A stretch of 64,000 nt of DNA from Marchantia polymorpha subsp. ruderalis (GCA_037833965.1 AP031355.1:8581501-8645500), one strand, 5' to 3'. Shown: positions 30,270 to 40,404, counted from the stretch's first letter. Numbers and translations: made by a program. The notes: generated from the letters alone by a model not told the origin.

Positions 30270-31129
30270 TGCAACCTCCGGGCTGACTCTTACTCAGGTT
30301 TACCTCTGATGGCTTTGTGGTAGCGCATCATGCTTCTAGAAGACTAGGATTCATCCTCTCACTCATGTCCCAAACACCTTCTCTCACAAACTCGCCATGT
30401 ATTACTCCAACTCACACACAAACTCTCCTCACGTCACTCTCTTCACATAAACGCAAACACACGTCGATACTCCAAGATACTCAAAAACTTCACTCCTTCA
30501 TTCTTGAAACAAGTCCTCACACATGACTCTCCAAACTTGCTTGAGAGGTGCTACTCTACCTCTCTATTTATACTACTTGAGAAGTTACCATAGTAACATG
30601 TGGTAATCTCTCTTAACTTACTTTTACCTAGGTAAGTTTGACTAACCCCCTCTACGTGGCAACATGCCATTGGCCTACCTAAACCTTCTAGAAGCTTCCG
30701 GAATCCAAGGTTGAGGTGGCGACATGCCATTGGAAGCTTTTAAACTTCTACAAGCTTCCTAGCCACTAAGTCAACATTAGACTTAGTCTAGCCAATCATA
30801 TTTCATACATTTAGTCAAACCAATCAAATCCAAGCTTCTAGTCAAATATCTAATCCCTTGGAATCTAGAACTTTTGTATAAGACAAAATAGAAGTGCTCT
30901 CTCCTTGTAAAAGACAAAATAGAAGTGCTCACTCCATTCTTCTAGAACTCCGCTAATTACTCCACCAACTATAGACATTGTAGCTAAACTTAGTTATGAC
31001 TAGATAAACTTAGTTATAACTAACTAGTTTAGTCATAACTAGCTAGTCTTAGCTATGCCTTGGCTAATCATCCTTATTCCCTTGACCACTTCTAAGACTT
31101 AGTACATATGTGCAACACCCGGTCTTACA
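30270..31129 (-). repeat. 5' LTR of family A element 2
   Basis: 860 bp, partner of 17902-18761 with very few differences. It is followed by ggtc and the resumed Gly-Arg coding repeats of the X gag. Confidence 0.92.
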
Positions 31130-31133
31130 GGTC

Positions 31134-31171
31134 GAGGTGGCAGAGGTGGTAGAGGTGGTAGAGGCCATTGA
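31134..31171 (+). pseudogene. End of element X gag after the A2 insert
   Basis: Joined after 17901, the gag frame continues through Gly-Arg repeats (RGGRGGRGGRGH) to TGA at 31169-31171. Pol lies in another frame that is open across this region, so gag and pol overlap and would need a frameshift, or the frame was shifted by mutation. Confidence 0.7.
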
Positions 31172-32615
31172 GCGTACCGCAGCGAGTGCTACTTCCGCCA
31201 CAGAGAGCGCTATGGCTGCTCGGATTAAGCAGTTGGAGCAGAGGCTTGCTGCTATGGCTGGTCTGGGGGCGAGCACTTCCACATCTTACGAGGGAGAGGA
31301 TTTCTCCTATTTGGCCAGTGCAGCACAGGTTGAGGCATCAGTTGCAGTGACCAGAGGTGGTGCTCGCACTTCAGAGCCACGTGGTGCGACTGTGGAGTTG
31401 GACCCTCAGAGGGGTGAGGGCGGACGTCAGTCTAGACTTCCCTAGTCCTTTTTGTTGTCAGAGGTGGGTAGCAGTTCATCTATGAGACCTGCACCGCCTA
31501 GTGACACTAGAGTGAGAACTGAGGTTCTTACATCATCTGTTGTGGACGCAGACGTGCCATCTAGTGCAGTGATGCGGATGGTCACTTCAGTCTTGCGATC
31601 TCCATTGTTTTCAGCCACGGAGTTGATAGACTCTGGTATTGATTTGGCTCGAGTATTTTGGGTAGCAGCCACGTCGTGTGAACATGGAAGAGTCGCTGCT
31701 ACGAGTGCCGAGATACGTGAGGATACAGTTGAGGACCCATCCTCAACGTCTACATTGTTCGAGGAGACAACTTGGCAGGCCGCAGCGGCGAGGATGGAGT
31801 CCTTACGAGCTCGCCCAGCCATTGATCGCGAGAGTATTGTTCCTGGTGTATGTATGGTGGACAACCGAAGTGATCTATTTTGGTTAGTGAGTTCTACTGG
31901 ACAAGTGTATGTCCCAGCCAGAGTTTTGTTGGATTCTGGTGCACAGCCCTTGATGTTGAGCAAGGCTGCATGCATTAGTTTGGGCATTCGGAGGTCAGAG
32001 TTGGAACCTTGCCCATTCCAGATCCAGACATCCCTTGGTGGCGCCAGCAATAGGTCTTACTTTATGACCAGGGAGAGCATAGCGGTGCAGTTGAGGCATG
32101 ATCACCCTCATGATAGCTCGCAGTTTGGAGTTCGTGCTGTGGTTACATCAGCAGAGTCATATGATGTGCTCGTTGGTGGAGTGGTGTTATACCCGATGGG
32201 CTTTTGGATGGACTATTGGACGGAGACTGCCGCATATCGTCCTGGTTGGCAGTCCGGAGATGGACGTCTGAGCGAGCTGCCAGTGAGATTTATTTCTCGG
32301 GATCGACCTCTTGGATCTTCATCAGCGGTCTTGGCATCTGTTGCGGGTGGTGGTGTGGATCAGCGTGATGTACACGATGATGCATTGGTGTTGGAGTTCC
32401 TACGGACCAGCATGGTGCCAGGCACAGTGGGTGCCAAGGAGCGAGATCGTGTTCTCCAACGGGCCAAGAGGTACCGATTGGAGGGATCACATGTTCTCCG
32501 AGTATGGGAGGACGGTAGGGTACGAGTAGTACCACATCCAGCCCAGAGAGCACGCATTGTGAGGCATGCTCATGAGGAGTTGGGACATTTTGGAGTGAAG
32601 CGTACATACAGCTAA
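31137..32615 (+). pseudogene. Element X pol: protease and integrase N-terminus, no RT
   Basis: One frame broken by TAG at 31443-31445 and TAA at 32613-32615. The first part has a short coiled-coil-like stretch (ARIKQLEQRLAAM). A retroviral-type aspartic protease motif, PARVLLDSGAQPLML, lies near 31910-31950, and ESYDVLVGG follows as in Ty3/gypsy proteases. Then come PMGFWMDYW and RPGWQSGDGR, a linker, and the integrase N-terminal finger (HAHEELGHFGVKRTY). The RT and RNase H domains expected between protease and integrase, about 500-600 residues, are absent; only about 100 residues separate them. No frame break marks the joint, so either an in-frame deletion occurred or the element is built this way. 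Confidence 0.8.
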
Positions 32616-33125
32616 CTCCTTGGTCAGTATTGGTGGCGTGGTATGCATACTCAGGTACAGCAGTTGGTATCACGTTGCATGGTTTGTGATCGAGTGAGGG
32701 CATCATTCAATGCCCCGACACTAGTGTTACATCCATTACCCATCATGGGGTTGGGTTACCGTTGGAGTTTGGACTTTGCCGGACCACTACCTTTGACTGT
32801 ACGACATCATCGGTATGTGTTGATGATGATGGAGCATTTCTCCAAGTGGATTGAGTTGGTGGCATTACCTGACAAGGCAAGTGAGAGAGTAGCGTATGCT
32901 TTTCTTGACAGAGTGTTTAGTCACTATGGTGCACCAGCTGAGGTGTTGACCGATCAGGGAACGGAGTTTCATGGTGAGTTTCAGGTCTTGTGCGACAAGG
33001 CACTGATTGATCATCGGACCACGTCGCGAGATCATCCAGAGGCGGATGGTTTAGCTGAACGTGTTGTACAGACGGTGAAGAGGGCGTTGCGCAAGTATGG
33101 CCTGCAGAAAGGTCATCTTGGGGAC
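32616..33125 (+). pseudogene. Element X integrase core, first part
   Basis: Continues the frame after the TAA: YWWRGM, then CMVCDRVRA completing the HHCC finger, followed by the DDE catalytic residues in WSLDFAGP, VLTDQGTEF and ADGLAERV with normal spacing. All three acidic residues are present. The frame is interrupted at HLGD by a solo A LTR and resumes in frame at 33991. Confidence 0.88.
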
Positions 33126-33986
33126 TGCAACCTCCGGGCTGACTCTCACTCAGGTCTACCTCTGATGGCTTTGTGGTAGCGCATCATGGTTCTAGAAGAC
33201 TATGATTCATACTCTCACTCATGTCACAAACACCTTCTCTCACAAACTCTCATGTATCACTCCAACTCACACACACAAACTCTCCTCACATCACCCTCTT
33301 CACATAAACGCAAACACACGTCGATACTCCAAGATACTCGAAAACTTCACTCCTTCATTATTGAAACAAGTCCTCACACATGACTCTCCAAACTTGCTTG
33401 AGAGGTGCTACTCTACCTCTCTATTTATACTACTTGAGAAGTTACCATAGTAACATGTGGTAATTTCTCCTAACTTACTTTTACCTAGGTAAGTTTGACT
33501 AACCTTCTCTACGTGGCAACATGCCATTGGCCTACCTAAACCTTCTAGAAGCTTCCGGAATCCAAGGTTGAGGTGGCGACATGCCATTGGAAGCTTTTAA
33601 ACTTCTACAAGCTTCCTAGCCACTAAGTCAACATTAGACTTAGTCTAGCCAATCATCTTTCATACATTTAGTCAAACCAATCAAATCCAAGCTTCTAGTC
33701 AAATATCTAATCCCTTGGAATCTAGAACTTTTGTATGAGACAAAATAGAAGTGCTCACTCCTTGTAAAAGACAAAATAGAAGTGCTCACTCCATTCTTCT
33801 AGAACTCCGCTAATTATTCCGCCAACTATAGACATTGTAGCTAAACTTAGCCATGACTAGATAAACTTAGTTACAACTAACTAGTTTAGTCATAACTAGC
33901 TAGTCTTAGCTATGCCTTGGCTAATCATCCTTATTCCCTTGACCACTTCTAAGACTTAGTACATATGTGCAACACCCGGTCTTACA
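33126..33986 (-). mobile_element. Solo LTR of family A in the X integrase
   Basis: 861 bp of the longer LTR subfamily in minus orientation, flanked by ggac on both sides (33122-33125 and 33987-33990). Coding sequence of X resumes in frame directly after it. A lone LTR with perfect target duplication is the known product of recombination between the two LTRs of a full element. Confidence 0.93.
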
Positions 33987-33990
33987 GGAC

Positions 33991-34676
33991 TGGGATATCC
34001 AGTTACTGTGGTTGGCCATGGGATATCGGTTCAGTCGGCAGGCATCATTGGCTTCCTTCTCACCATATTTTCTATTGTACGGCCGAGATCCAGACTTGCC
34101 AACATCGATTCGTCGTGAGTCTAGCGAGGTGGTGAACCTTGATGACCGAATATGTGGGTGAGAGTATGTTCTCAACTTGCAGAACTCTTTCGGAGAGTTA
34201 TGCCTGCAGCGTTTGAGAATCTTGCGATTGCTCAACATAGAGATACGTTGCGGTATGCAACCATTTGGGAAGGAGGTTATCGACCATCAATTCGTAGATT
34301 CCATGTGGGAGACTACGTCTATCTACAGCAGACTGCACCGACGACATTGGATGTGACGGCGGGACGCACCATCTTGCGGGTGCGGGAGGTGTTACCTTCT
34401 GGAGTTCTCCTATTGGAGGGTCGTGACGACGTTGTTTGGAAGAATCATGTGCGCAATTGTGTGCCATGCCACCTTCCAAACGTAGATGGCACTATGGACC
34501 CAAGCTTAGCGATAGTACGTGCTGGCTTGAGGTGCATGCTGTGTGGGTCGGCTGGTCAGGCGGCCCGTATGTTGGTGTGTGATAGGTGTTCTAGGGGATG
34601 GCACATGTTGTGCCTGACTCCGCCTATCGATGTTATTCCGGCTGGACGATGGGTTTGTCCTCGATGTACTTCATAG
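33991..34676 (+). pseudogene. Element X integrase C-terminus with PHD finger
   Basis: In frame with the core up to about 34148 (FSPYFLLYGRDPDLP, the usual end of a gypsy integrase core), then a frameshift to 34152-34676. That part has the small barrel-like segment (FHVGDYVYLQQ, ILRVREVLPSGVLLLEG) and ends with a PHD zinc finger of the C4HC3 type at 34533-34667. The ligands are Cys128, 131, 143, 146, His151, Cys154, 169 and 172 of the 174-residue segment, with the tryptophan two residues before Cys169. Other gypsy integrases carry a chromodomain at this place; PHD fingers also read histone tails. The stop follows four bases-worth of tail (CTS). Confidence 0.85.
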
Positions 34677-34847
34677 GGATAGATGACTTGATCTTCACAT
34701 GTTATGAATTGCAGATAGGCGACTAACGATGGGGCGACATAGCACCCGGCCTACTGGTTCGCGCACCCACGAAGGTGTATAGCATGTAGTTGTAGATAGG
34801 GCTACCTAGGAGTCAGAGGGACCTGACCGCCAGCTAGGAGGGCGAGT
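34677..34847 (+). other. 3' untranslated part and polypurine tract of element X
   Basis: 171 bp with no ORF. It ends with a purine-rich run, AGGAGGGCGAGT (34836-34847), directly before the LTR. This supports 34848 as the true LTR start. Confidence 0.6.
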
Positions 34848-35258
34848 TGTGACATTTGAGTGTGTACTCTCTCGCGCCTTATATGTGTGTATGTGTGTGC
34901 GTATGTGTATGTGAGTAGCATGTCAACGATGTAGAGTGTATGGCGATATGTATTCGCACGACAGCTGTCATGTAGTTGCGAGTCGGCTCACGAAGTTTAG
35001 ACACTTACTATATTTAGACGTGAAGTTAGGGTTCGGGTCACGAGGGGTATACCGTCGGGGACGGCTCGAAGAACGTTAGTTCTTCGAGTTGAGCCTAGAG
35101 GCGTTGGGAGCGTAGAGCGATTTTCTCCTTTGCGTCGACCTGGATTCTCCGAGTGTGGAGTGGGTTGGGCTCGACTCATGTTTGTGACGGTGACGGTTTG
35201 GTTCCAGTAGGGTAATCGACCGACGGGAATTCCAGTGGGGAATCTCCTGTTTGTTTCA
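34848..35258 (+). repeat. Complete LTR of element X
   Basis: 411 bp, TGTGACATTTG...TTTGTTTCA (TG...CA), preceded by the polypurine tract. Its last 293 bases match the left partial LTR; its first 116 match the extra piece at 35261-35376. It contains the palindrome GACAGCTGTC at about 34960-34969, the point at which both partial copies are broken. Confidence 0.82.
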
Positions 35259-35260
35259 GT

Positions 35261-35376
35261 TGTGACATTTGAGTGTGTACTCTCTCGCGCCTTATATGTG
35301 TGTATGTGTGTGCGTATGTGTATGTGAGTAGCATGTCAGCGATGTAGAGTGTATGGCGATATGTATTCGCACGACA
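35261..35376 (+). repeat. Extra partial LTR at the right end of element X
   Basis: 116 bp repeating the start of the LTR (34848-34963) with one difference. It is joined to the full LTR by the dinucleotide gt, the same two bases that precede the LTR at 34846-34847. It ends ACGACA at the cctc target duplication. Confidence 0.82.
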
Positions 35377-35380
35377 CCTC

Positions 35381-35778
35381 AAGGCTTTGATGTTATAGTG
35401 TCTTTAAACTTCAATACAAAAGAATTCAAGGTGGAGTTTGAAGAAAGAGTAGTTAGTCAATCCCCAAGAGTGAAACATGAGACTTGCTTTTATTGTGGAG
35501 AGGAGGGACATAAGGTTGTCAATTGTTCCCTGCGGAACAAGGATAAGAGATTGAGGAGCAAAAGGAACTTTTTAGAGTTGAAACTTCACTTGGGACCATC
35601 ATCGTCATATGAATCTCAAAGCGCAATCTTTTGTGACAATTGCGGAGTGATTGGACTACCGGCGGGACACGAATGCAGCGGAGTGAAGGCGCTTCTAGAA
35701 TCACTTGTGGAAGGGTTTGACGGCAAGCTAAGTGTTGAAACGGAGAAAGTGACCTTAGCGGGTTCAAGCTCCAACTGA
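35381..35778 (+). pseudogene. ORF0 of the outer A element, second part
   Basis: Resumes the ORF0 frame after element X (QGFDVIVSLNFNTKEF) and keeps the CFYCGEEGHKVVNC knuckle and the CDNCG...GHEC cluster to the stop. Apart from the X insertion this copy of ORF0 is still open, although the gag-pol behind it is badly decayed. Confidence 0.88.
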
Positions 35779-37050
35779 AGATGGAGATCATCATTCGGAT
35801 GATGGAGAACATGATGATGAGCGTAAGACTCATCGTATGCCTAAGGGAGGAGAGAGCTTTGGCTATCTTAGAGCAACCAATTCCTTTTGTGTTTCCTTTG
35901 ATGAATTACTCAAGGATGGAGTTAGTGTTGTTTGTATTGTATTATGAAGTCCCATATAAATTTCCAATAGAAAAAAAAATTAGTTGGAAATGGGGAAACT
36001 TCCGGTGTTTTATGGAAGGGAGAATGAGTATGTGGAAGCTTTTGTTAGAGATTTCAAGAGTGCTTGCATAGGAAATGATGAGAGAAAGAAAGATGAGTGG
36101 GCTATGCTTTTGCCGGATTTCTTGGAGGATTCTGCTCTCAAATGGTACCAGAAGTACAATAGAGAACATGTGGAGAAGGACACTTGGGAGACATTGACGG
36201 AGAGCCTCATCAAAAACTTTTTCCCTAATGAAAGTTATGAAAAGCTGATGTGTGAGATCACCTTCTTGAAACAAGGAGAGAACGAGAAGGTAAGGACCTA
36301 TGTGGAGAGAACTGAAAATTAGAGTCCAGATTCCACATTGTGTTGAGGAACGGTGGAGACGAAGTGGATGCTACAATGGTGGGGATACGAGCAATGCTCA
36401 TGAAGAACTTTGTTGGAGGTTTGAGACCCGAGATTCGAAGTAAGGTGAGATATGAGAAGTCTTCTTCTAAAGCTTAAGCCATTCGAATTGCTTTTAGAAT
36501 GGAGGAAAGCTTAGAAGATGATGATTCTAGCTTGATGATTAAAGAAGTAGCTCCACCAGTTGTAGGAAGATCCATGGATTCAAATCTTGCTAGTTCATCC
36601 ACAAATCCTAATGTAGATTTGCAAAATGAGTTGAAATCTATTATGGAGACTCTAGCAGACCTCAAGATCAATGTAGTACAGTTGTGAAAGAAGAGGAATC
36701 AGAATGTAGAAGGAGGTTCTAGAGGGTATGGAAATTATCCTCCGAGAGGAAATCCACCTCCAGGGAACTTTGCAGTTTCTTGTTTTACTTGTGACGGTTC
36801 TCATTTTCAGCGAAATTGTCCAAACCCTCAACAACATGATGGAGTTCGTCACAACAACAATGCACCGGTCACACAACAAGCCAAGGATAAGGGAGTAGCA
36901 TCCATTGATGTTTTCACTCATCAATGCACTTTTGAGAAAGGAGAGAGCTCAAAGTCGAAGGTGGATATTCTTGCACATGAGAAGAAACGTGCTCGATTTG
37001 CAGATGAGTCAATTTCCATGGAGGACATGCCAAGTTGGAATACACGATCA

Positions 37051-37192
37051 AGTGAAGTTAGTCAACCAAGAGTACCAAGAAAGAAGTTGGGCATGAATGA
37101 CTTTTCCATTTCATCTTCTCAAGTGGAGTTAGTCAACCAAGAGTACTAAGAAAGAAGTTGAGCATGAATGACTTTTCCATTTCATCTTCTCT
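37051..37192 (+). repeat. 71-bp tandem duplication in outer A gag-pol
   Basis: Two adjacent copies (37051-37121 and 37122-37192) beginning AGTGAAGTTAGTCAACCAAG and AGTGGAGTTAGTCAACCAAG. The unit is not a multiple of three, so it also shifts the frame. Other A copies have it once. Confidence 0.85.
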
Positions 37193-37299
37193 AGCTAAGT
37201 ATGACGTGGTGGAAGATGTAGCAAGTTAGAAGGCCAATATCACAGTTGGCAAACTCATTGCTTTAAATCCAGCCATACGGAAGGAGTTGAGAGGAGGCC

Positions 37300-38119
37300 T
37301 GTAAGACCAGGTGTTGCATATATGTACTAAGTCCTAGAAGTGGTCAAGTGATTAAGTACGATTAGCCAAGGCATAGCTAAGTCTAGCTAGTTATGACTAA
37401 GTTTGGCTACAATGTCTATAGTTGGCAGATTAATTGGCGGAGTTCTAGAAGAGTGGAGTGAACACTTCTATTTTGACTTTTACAAGGAGTGAGCACTTCT
37501 ATTTTGTCTTATACAAAAGTTCTAGATTCCAAGGTATTAGATATTTGACTAGAAGCTTGGATTTGATTGGTTTGACTCAATATATGAAAGATGATTGGCT
37601 AGGCTAAGTCTAATGTTGACTTAGTGGCTAAGAAACTTGTAGAAGTTTTAAAGCTTCCAATGGCATGTCGCCACCTCAACCTCGGATTTCAGAGAATTCT
37701 AGAAGGTTTAAGTAGGCCAATGGCATGTTACCACGTATAGTGGGTTAGTCAGATTTACTTAGGTAAAAGTAAGTTAGGAGAAATTACCACATGTTACAAT
37801 GGTTCTTCTCAAATAACATAAATAGAGAGCTAGAGTAGCAACTCTCAAGCAAGTTTGAAGAGTCATGTGTGAGGACTTGTTTCAGGAATGAAGGAGTGAA
37901 GTTTTAGAGTATCTTGGAGTATCGACGTGTGTTTGCGTTTATGTGAAGAAAGTGATGTGAGGAGAGTTTGTGTGTGAGTTGGAGTGATACATGGAGAGTT
38001 TGTGGGAGAAGTTGTTTGGGACATGAGTGTGAGGATGAATCCTAGTCTTCTAGAACCATGATGCGCTACCGCAAAGCCATCAAGGGTAAACTTGAGTGTG
38101 AGTCAGCCCGGAGGTTGCA
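37300..38119 (+). mobile_element. Solo LTR of family A, plus orientation
   Basis: 820 bp, TGTAAGACC...GAGGTTGCA, with ggcc on both sides (37296-37299 and 38120-38123). It lies between the gag and protease regions of the outer element. It is more diverged from the other long-subfamily LTRs than those are from each other, so it is probably an older insertion. Confidence 0.92.
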
Positions 38120-39479
38120 GGCCTTAGCTCCACAAGGACCAAGAAGCGAAGATCCAAAGAAAAGGCTCACATGACTAATGTGGGAGTTGGTGTGGTGAAT
38201 GCTGCTGCCTTGGAGGTATGTACACATGCCTCAAAGATCAAAGTGAGGATCGATGGGCATGATGTTTCAGACGTGCTGGTAGATGGTGGTTCTGTTGTAA
38301 ATGCAATGTCTCAAAGATTGTTGATGAAGTTGGGGATGCGACTTTCCAGACCTTCGAGTATAATTGTTGGTATGGCTAACAAACAGAAGGTAAAACCACT
38401 TGGTGTGGTTGACAATGTCGTGGTAAGTGTGAGAGGAGTGCAAACCTTGCTTTACTTCCAAGTACTTAAGGAAGCTAGCTATGATTTGCTGTTGGGACGT
38501 CCTTGGTTGAGGGGGGTGACGACTACTGATCGACTACTGATACACAAGAACTATCTGAGGATAGGTCCCAAGAACCATCGAGTGAAGGTTCATTTGACAA
38601 GAGGAGGAAGTTCCGTTACCGACTCAGATAGATCAACCGACGAATACTGAGAATCTGAGAGTGAGAAGAGTGGCAGTTTTTCAGAAATTGACACTGACAG
38701 GTCAACTTCTGATCAAGAAACATCTTCAGACGACTCTTCTAATGATGATTTACAAGTTCAAGTGGTTGCTGCCATGGAGTTGCTTCCTAGACCGGAGGTG
38801 AAGAAAGATCCGGACAAAGTGGAGATGAGCGAGGAGGAGGTGTGTCGAAGACTTTCCACCCTCAAGTTTGGTCCAAATGTTACCATGGAGGAGAAGGCAA
38901 GATTTTTGGGTATATTTCACAAATATATCCATGTCTTTGCCTTTAGTTACAAAGATCTGAAGCATGTGACACTCGAAACTCATCACATTGAGTTGGAAGA
39001 GAAAGCTCGCCCTATTCGGCAGAAACAACGACAAATCAATTCTCCTACGGCTGTGGTGGTAAAAGAGGAGATTGACAAGTTGAGGAAGGCTGGTTTCATT
39101 TATGAGGTAGAAAATTCGGAATGGGTGTCTCCTAACCAAGTAAAGAGCATTTGATGTGTATGCTAAAATGGGTTCTATATAGACTTAACCAATCTCTTTA
39201 ACAGTGATATGAGTAGATTAACACGTACATTTGCTCCAACAAATGGACCAAAAGTCAGCTAAATCTCAATTTATATTTTTCCCTTGAAGTTAAAACTATC
39301 ATCAATTTATATTGATGAGCTTTAAAATTTTGGGAGTAGTTTTTTTTGTGTCGCTGAAATCAAAACTCAACTTAGCTTATGGTATAAGATGAAGGATTTA
39401 GATGGAGACTGGATGAACATAGTGCATATCAATACAGAAGTATTTTTATGCATCAAACTAGCTACACTACGGACTTACT

Positions 39480-40035
39480 CAGCAAATGAAACTTGACCAC
39501 TTCATTTGATGAATCAATTTTGCTTCTGGTTGAACTTGTTTTCAAAGCAGATACAAATACGCCATCTGTTGACAACTCAAAATATTGTCACCTGATCTGT
39601 AAGCTCATTTTTTTTGTCACACTTGCACTTATATCTTGTTTGTTGTTGGCATGGGTAGGTTTTTTCATAAACCTACTAAAAAGGCATAACCAACCAAGAG
39701 CTCGGTTTATGCAAAAGTCGCATATGGTTCATTGGAATGCAATTCAACACCTCATATGATACATCAACGACACTATTAACTTTGGCTTACTTTACAAAAG
39801 GGGAGAACCATATATCCAAGGCTTTACTCACGTATATTACCTTAGTTGTCATGATATCCGCTAATCCGTTGGAACTCATATTTCTAAGCTTGCAAACAAA
39901 TTAGTAGCTTGATCGTTCAAGCAACAACTCACAGTTTCCGATATCACAACTGAAGCGGTATGCAATGCATTGTAAGAAAGTGGCAAAGAGGCTGTGTATC
40001 TGAGGCGGTTAATACAAGAATGCAATTATGCTGAG
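39480..40035 (+). pseudogene. Ty1/copia RNase H fragment, plus strand
   Basis: The plus strand reads HMVHWNAIQHLI, then NFGLLYKRGEPYIQGFT, SKLANKLVA and FKQQLTVSDITTEA with stops between. These are the ordered landmarks of the copia RNase H region (HW-A-K---YL-GT, GL-Y, G-TDADYAG, W-SKKQ-TVS-S--EAEY). No LTR is recognised. 39133-39480 between it and the A fragment holds nothing I recognise. Confidence 0.75.
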
Positions 40036-40192
40036 TTACAATTCCATCACTAGGAGCCACATAATTCCACCAAGCTACTACCACGTCTTTGTCACTACTC
40101 CAATACATACTCTTTAGTTTCAGTCCAGTTTTGTACCTTAGTGTACCGATGATGTACCTTAGTACATACTTTAGCATCCAATGAGCTGCCAT
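40036..40192 (-). pseudogene. Second Ty1/copia RNase H fragment, minus strand
   Basis: The minus strand opens AAHWMLKYVLRYIIGTLRYK and continues with GLKLK and DKDVVVAWW, resembling the same copia region as the preceding fragment but in opposite orientation and of a different lineage. It is tail-to-tail with it. Confidence 0.6.
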
Positions 40193-40193
40193 T

Positions 40194-40404
40194 AAAATTT
40201 GGGAGAGTCTAGTTATCCCTCACTTAGGGCTAATTAGCCCTCACTCTACTCTAGACTCATTTTTGATTAGTAGATTTAGGGTTCTTGGGATGAGTAGCAC
40301 CTACTTCTAAAACAACATGTTCCACGAATCAGAGAATAGTTTATACTAGGGTAAGGTCTAATTAGCCCTAAGTGAGTGAAAACTAGTCTTCCCCTAACAA
40401 TTTT
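40194..40404. mobile_element. Foldback/MITE-like element of about 210 bp
   Basis: Arms of about 45 bp at 40194-40239 and 40358-40404 are inverted repeats, sharing CACTTAGGGCTAATTAG exactly, with GACTAGTT and AAAATT in register. The middle has no ORF. Size, AT content and arms suit a MITE. I could not fix a target duplication, so the exact ends are approximate. Confidence 0.65.

Larger units (their letters stand above)
17902..31129 (-). mobile_element. Family A Ty3/gypsy element 2, carrying element B
   Basis: Minus-oriented A element with two 860-bp LTRs (17902-18761 and 30270-31129), flanked by the 4-bp duplication ggtc (17898-17901 and 31130-31133) in the Gly-Arg tail of the X gag. About 7.9 kb is its own; the remaining 5.4 kb is element B, inserted near the end of integrase. 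The LTRs differ by only a few bases, so insertion was recent. Gag to integrase start is one open frame (28930-25256), then a 5-base deletion and a stop break integrase. Confidence 0.93.
12905..35376 (+). mobile_element. Element X: PHD-integrase LTR retroelement with permuted ends
   Basis: Bounded by the 4-bp duplication cctc (12901-12904 and 35377-35380) inside ORF0 of the outer A element. Without its own inserts (17902-31129 plus 4 bp, 33126-33986 plus 4 bp) it is about 8.4 kb. Order: partial LTR (12905-13197), self-complementary primer site, a long leader without clear genes, gag with two zinc knuckles, pol in a different frame with protease and integrase plus PHD finger, polypurine tract, a complete 411-bp LTR (34848-35258), then a second partial LTR (35261-35376). 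No reverse transcriptase or RNase H is present. Shared LTR parts differ by roughly 1-2 percent, so X is older than the A elements inside it. The LTR-type ends, Gag and protease argue against a pure DNA transposon. Confidence 0.85.
3750..39132 (+). mobile_element. Outer family A Ty3/gypsy element, interrupted and 3'-truncated
   Basis: The oldest element in the stack. Its pieces in plus orientation are the 5' LTR (3750-4509), primer site and leader (4510-5022), leader and ORF0 start (12706-12904), the rest of ORF0 (35381-35778), and gag-protease-start of RT (35984-39132). Family A element 1 is inserted in its leader, element X in ORF0, and a solo LTR in gag-pol. Removing those inserts with one copy of each 4-bp target duplication gives sequence collinear with the other A copies. 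It ends abruptly inside RT, right after the NSEWVSP block, so RNase H, integrase and the 3' LTR are missing. The 4 bases before the 5' LTR are gaac; no matching right copy was found. Confidence 0.85.
35984..39132 (+). pseudogene. gag-pol of the outer A element, decayed and truncated
   Basis: Begins with the conserved MEMGKLPVFYGRENE start. Stops occur at about 36320, 36474, 36684 and beyond, with frameshifts. Gag, a damaged zinc-knuckle region, protease (VLVDGGSVVNAM, after the solo LTR), the acidic linker and the start of RT up to NSEWVSP can be followed. At about 39132 the match ends within RT. A solo A LTR is inserted at 37300-38119, and a 71-bp tandem duplication lies at 37051-37192. Confidence 0.9.

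Noticed and set aside
17902-33986. Regularly recurring TGCAACCTCC...CTTACA blocks as a CRISPR-like or satellite array
   Set aside because: These are 760-861 bp LTRs with target duplications at dispersed positions.
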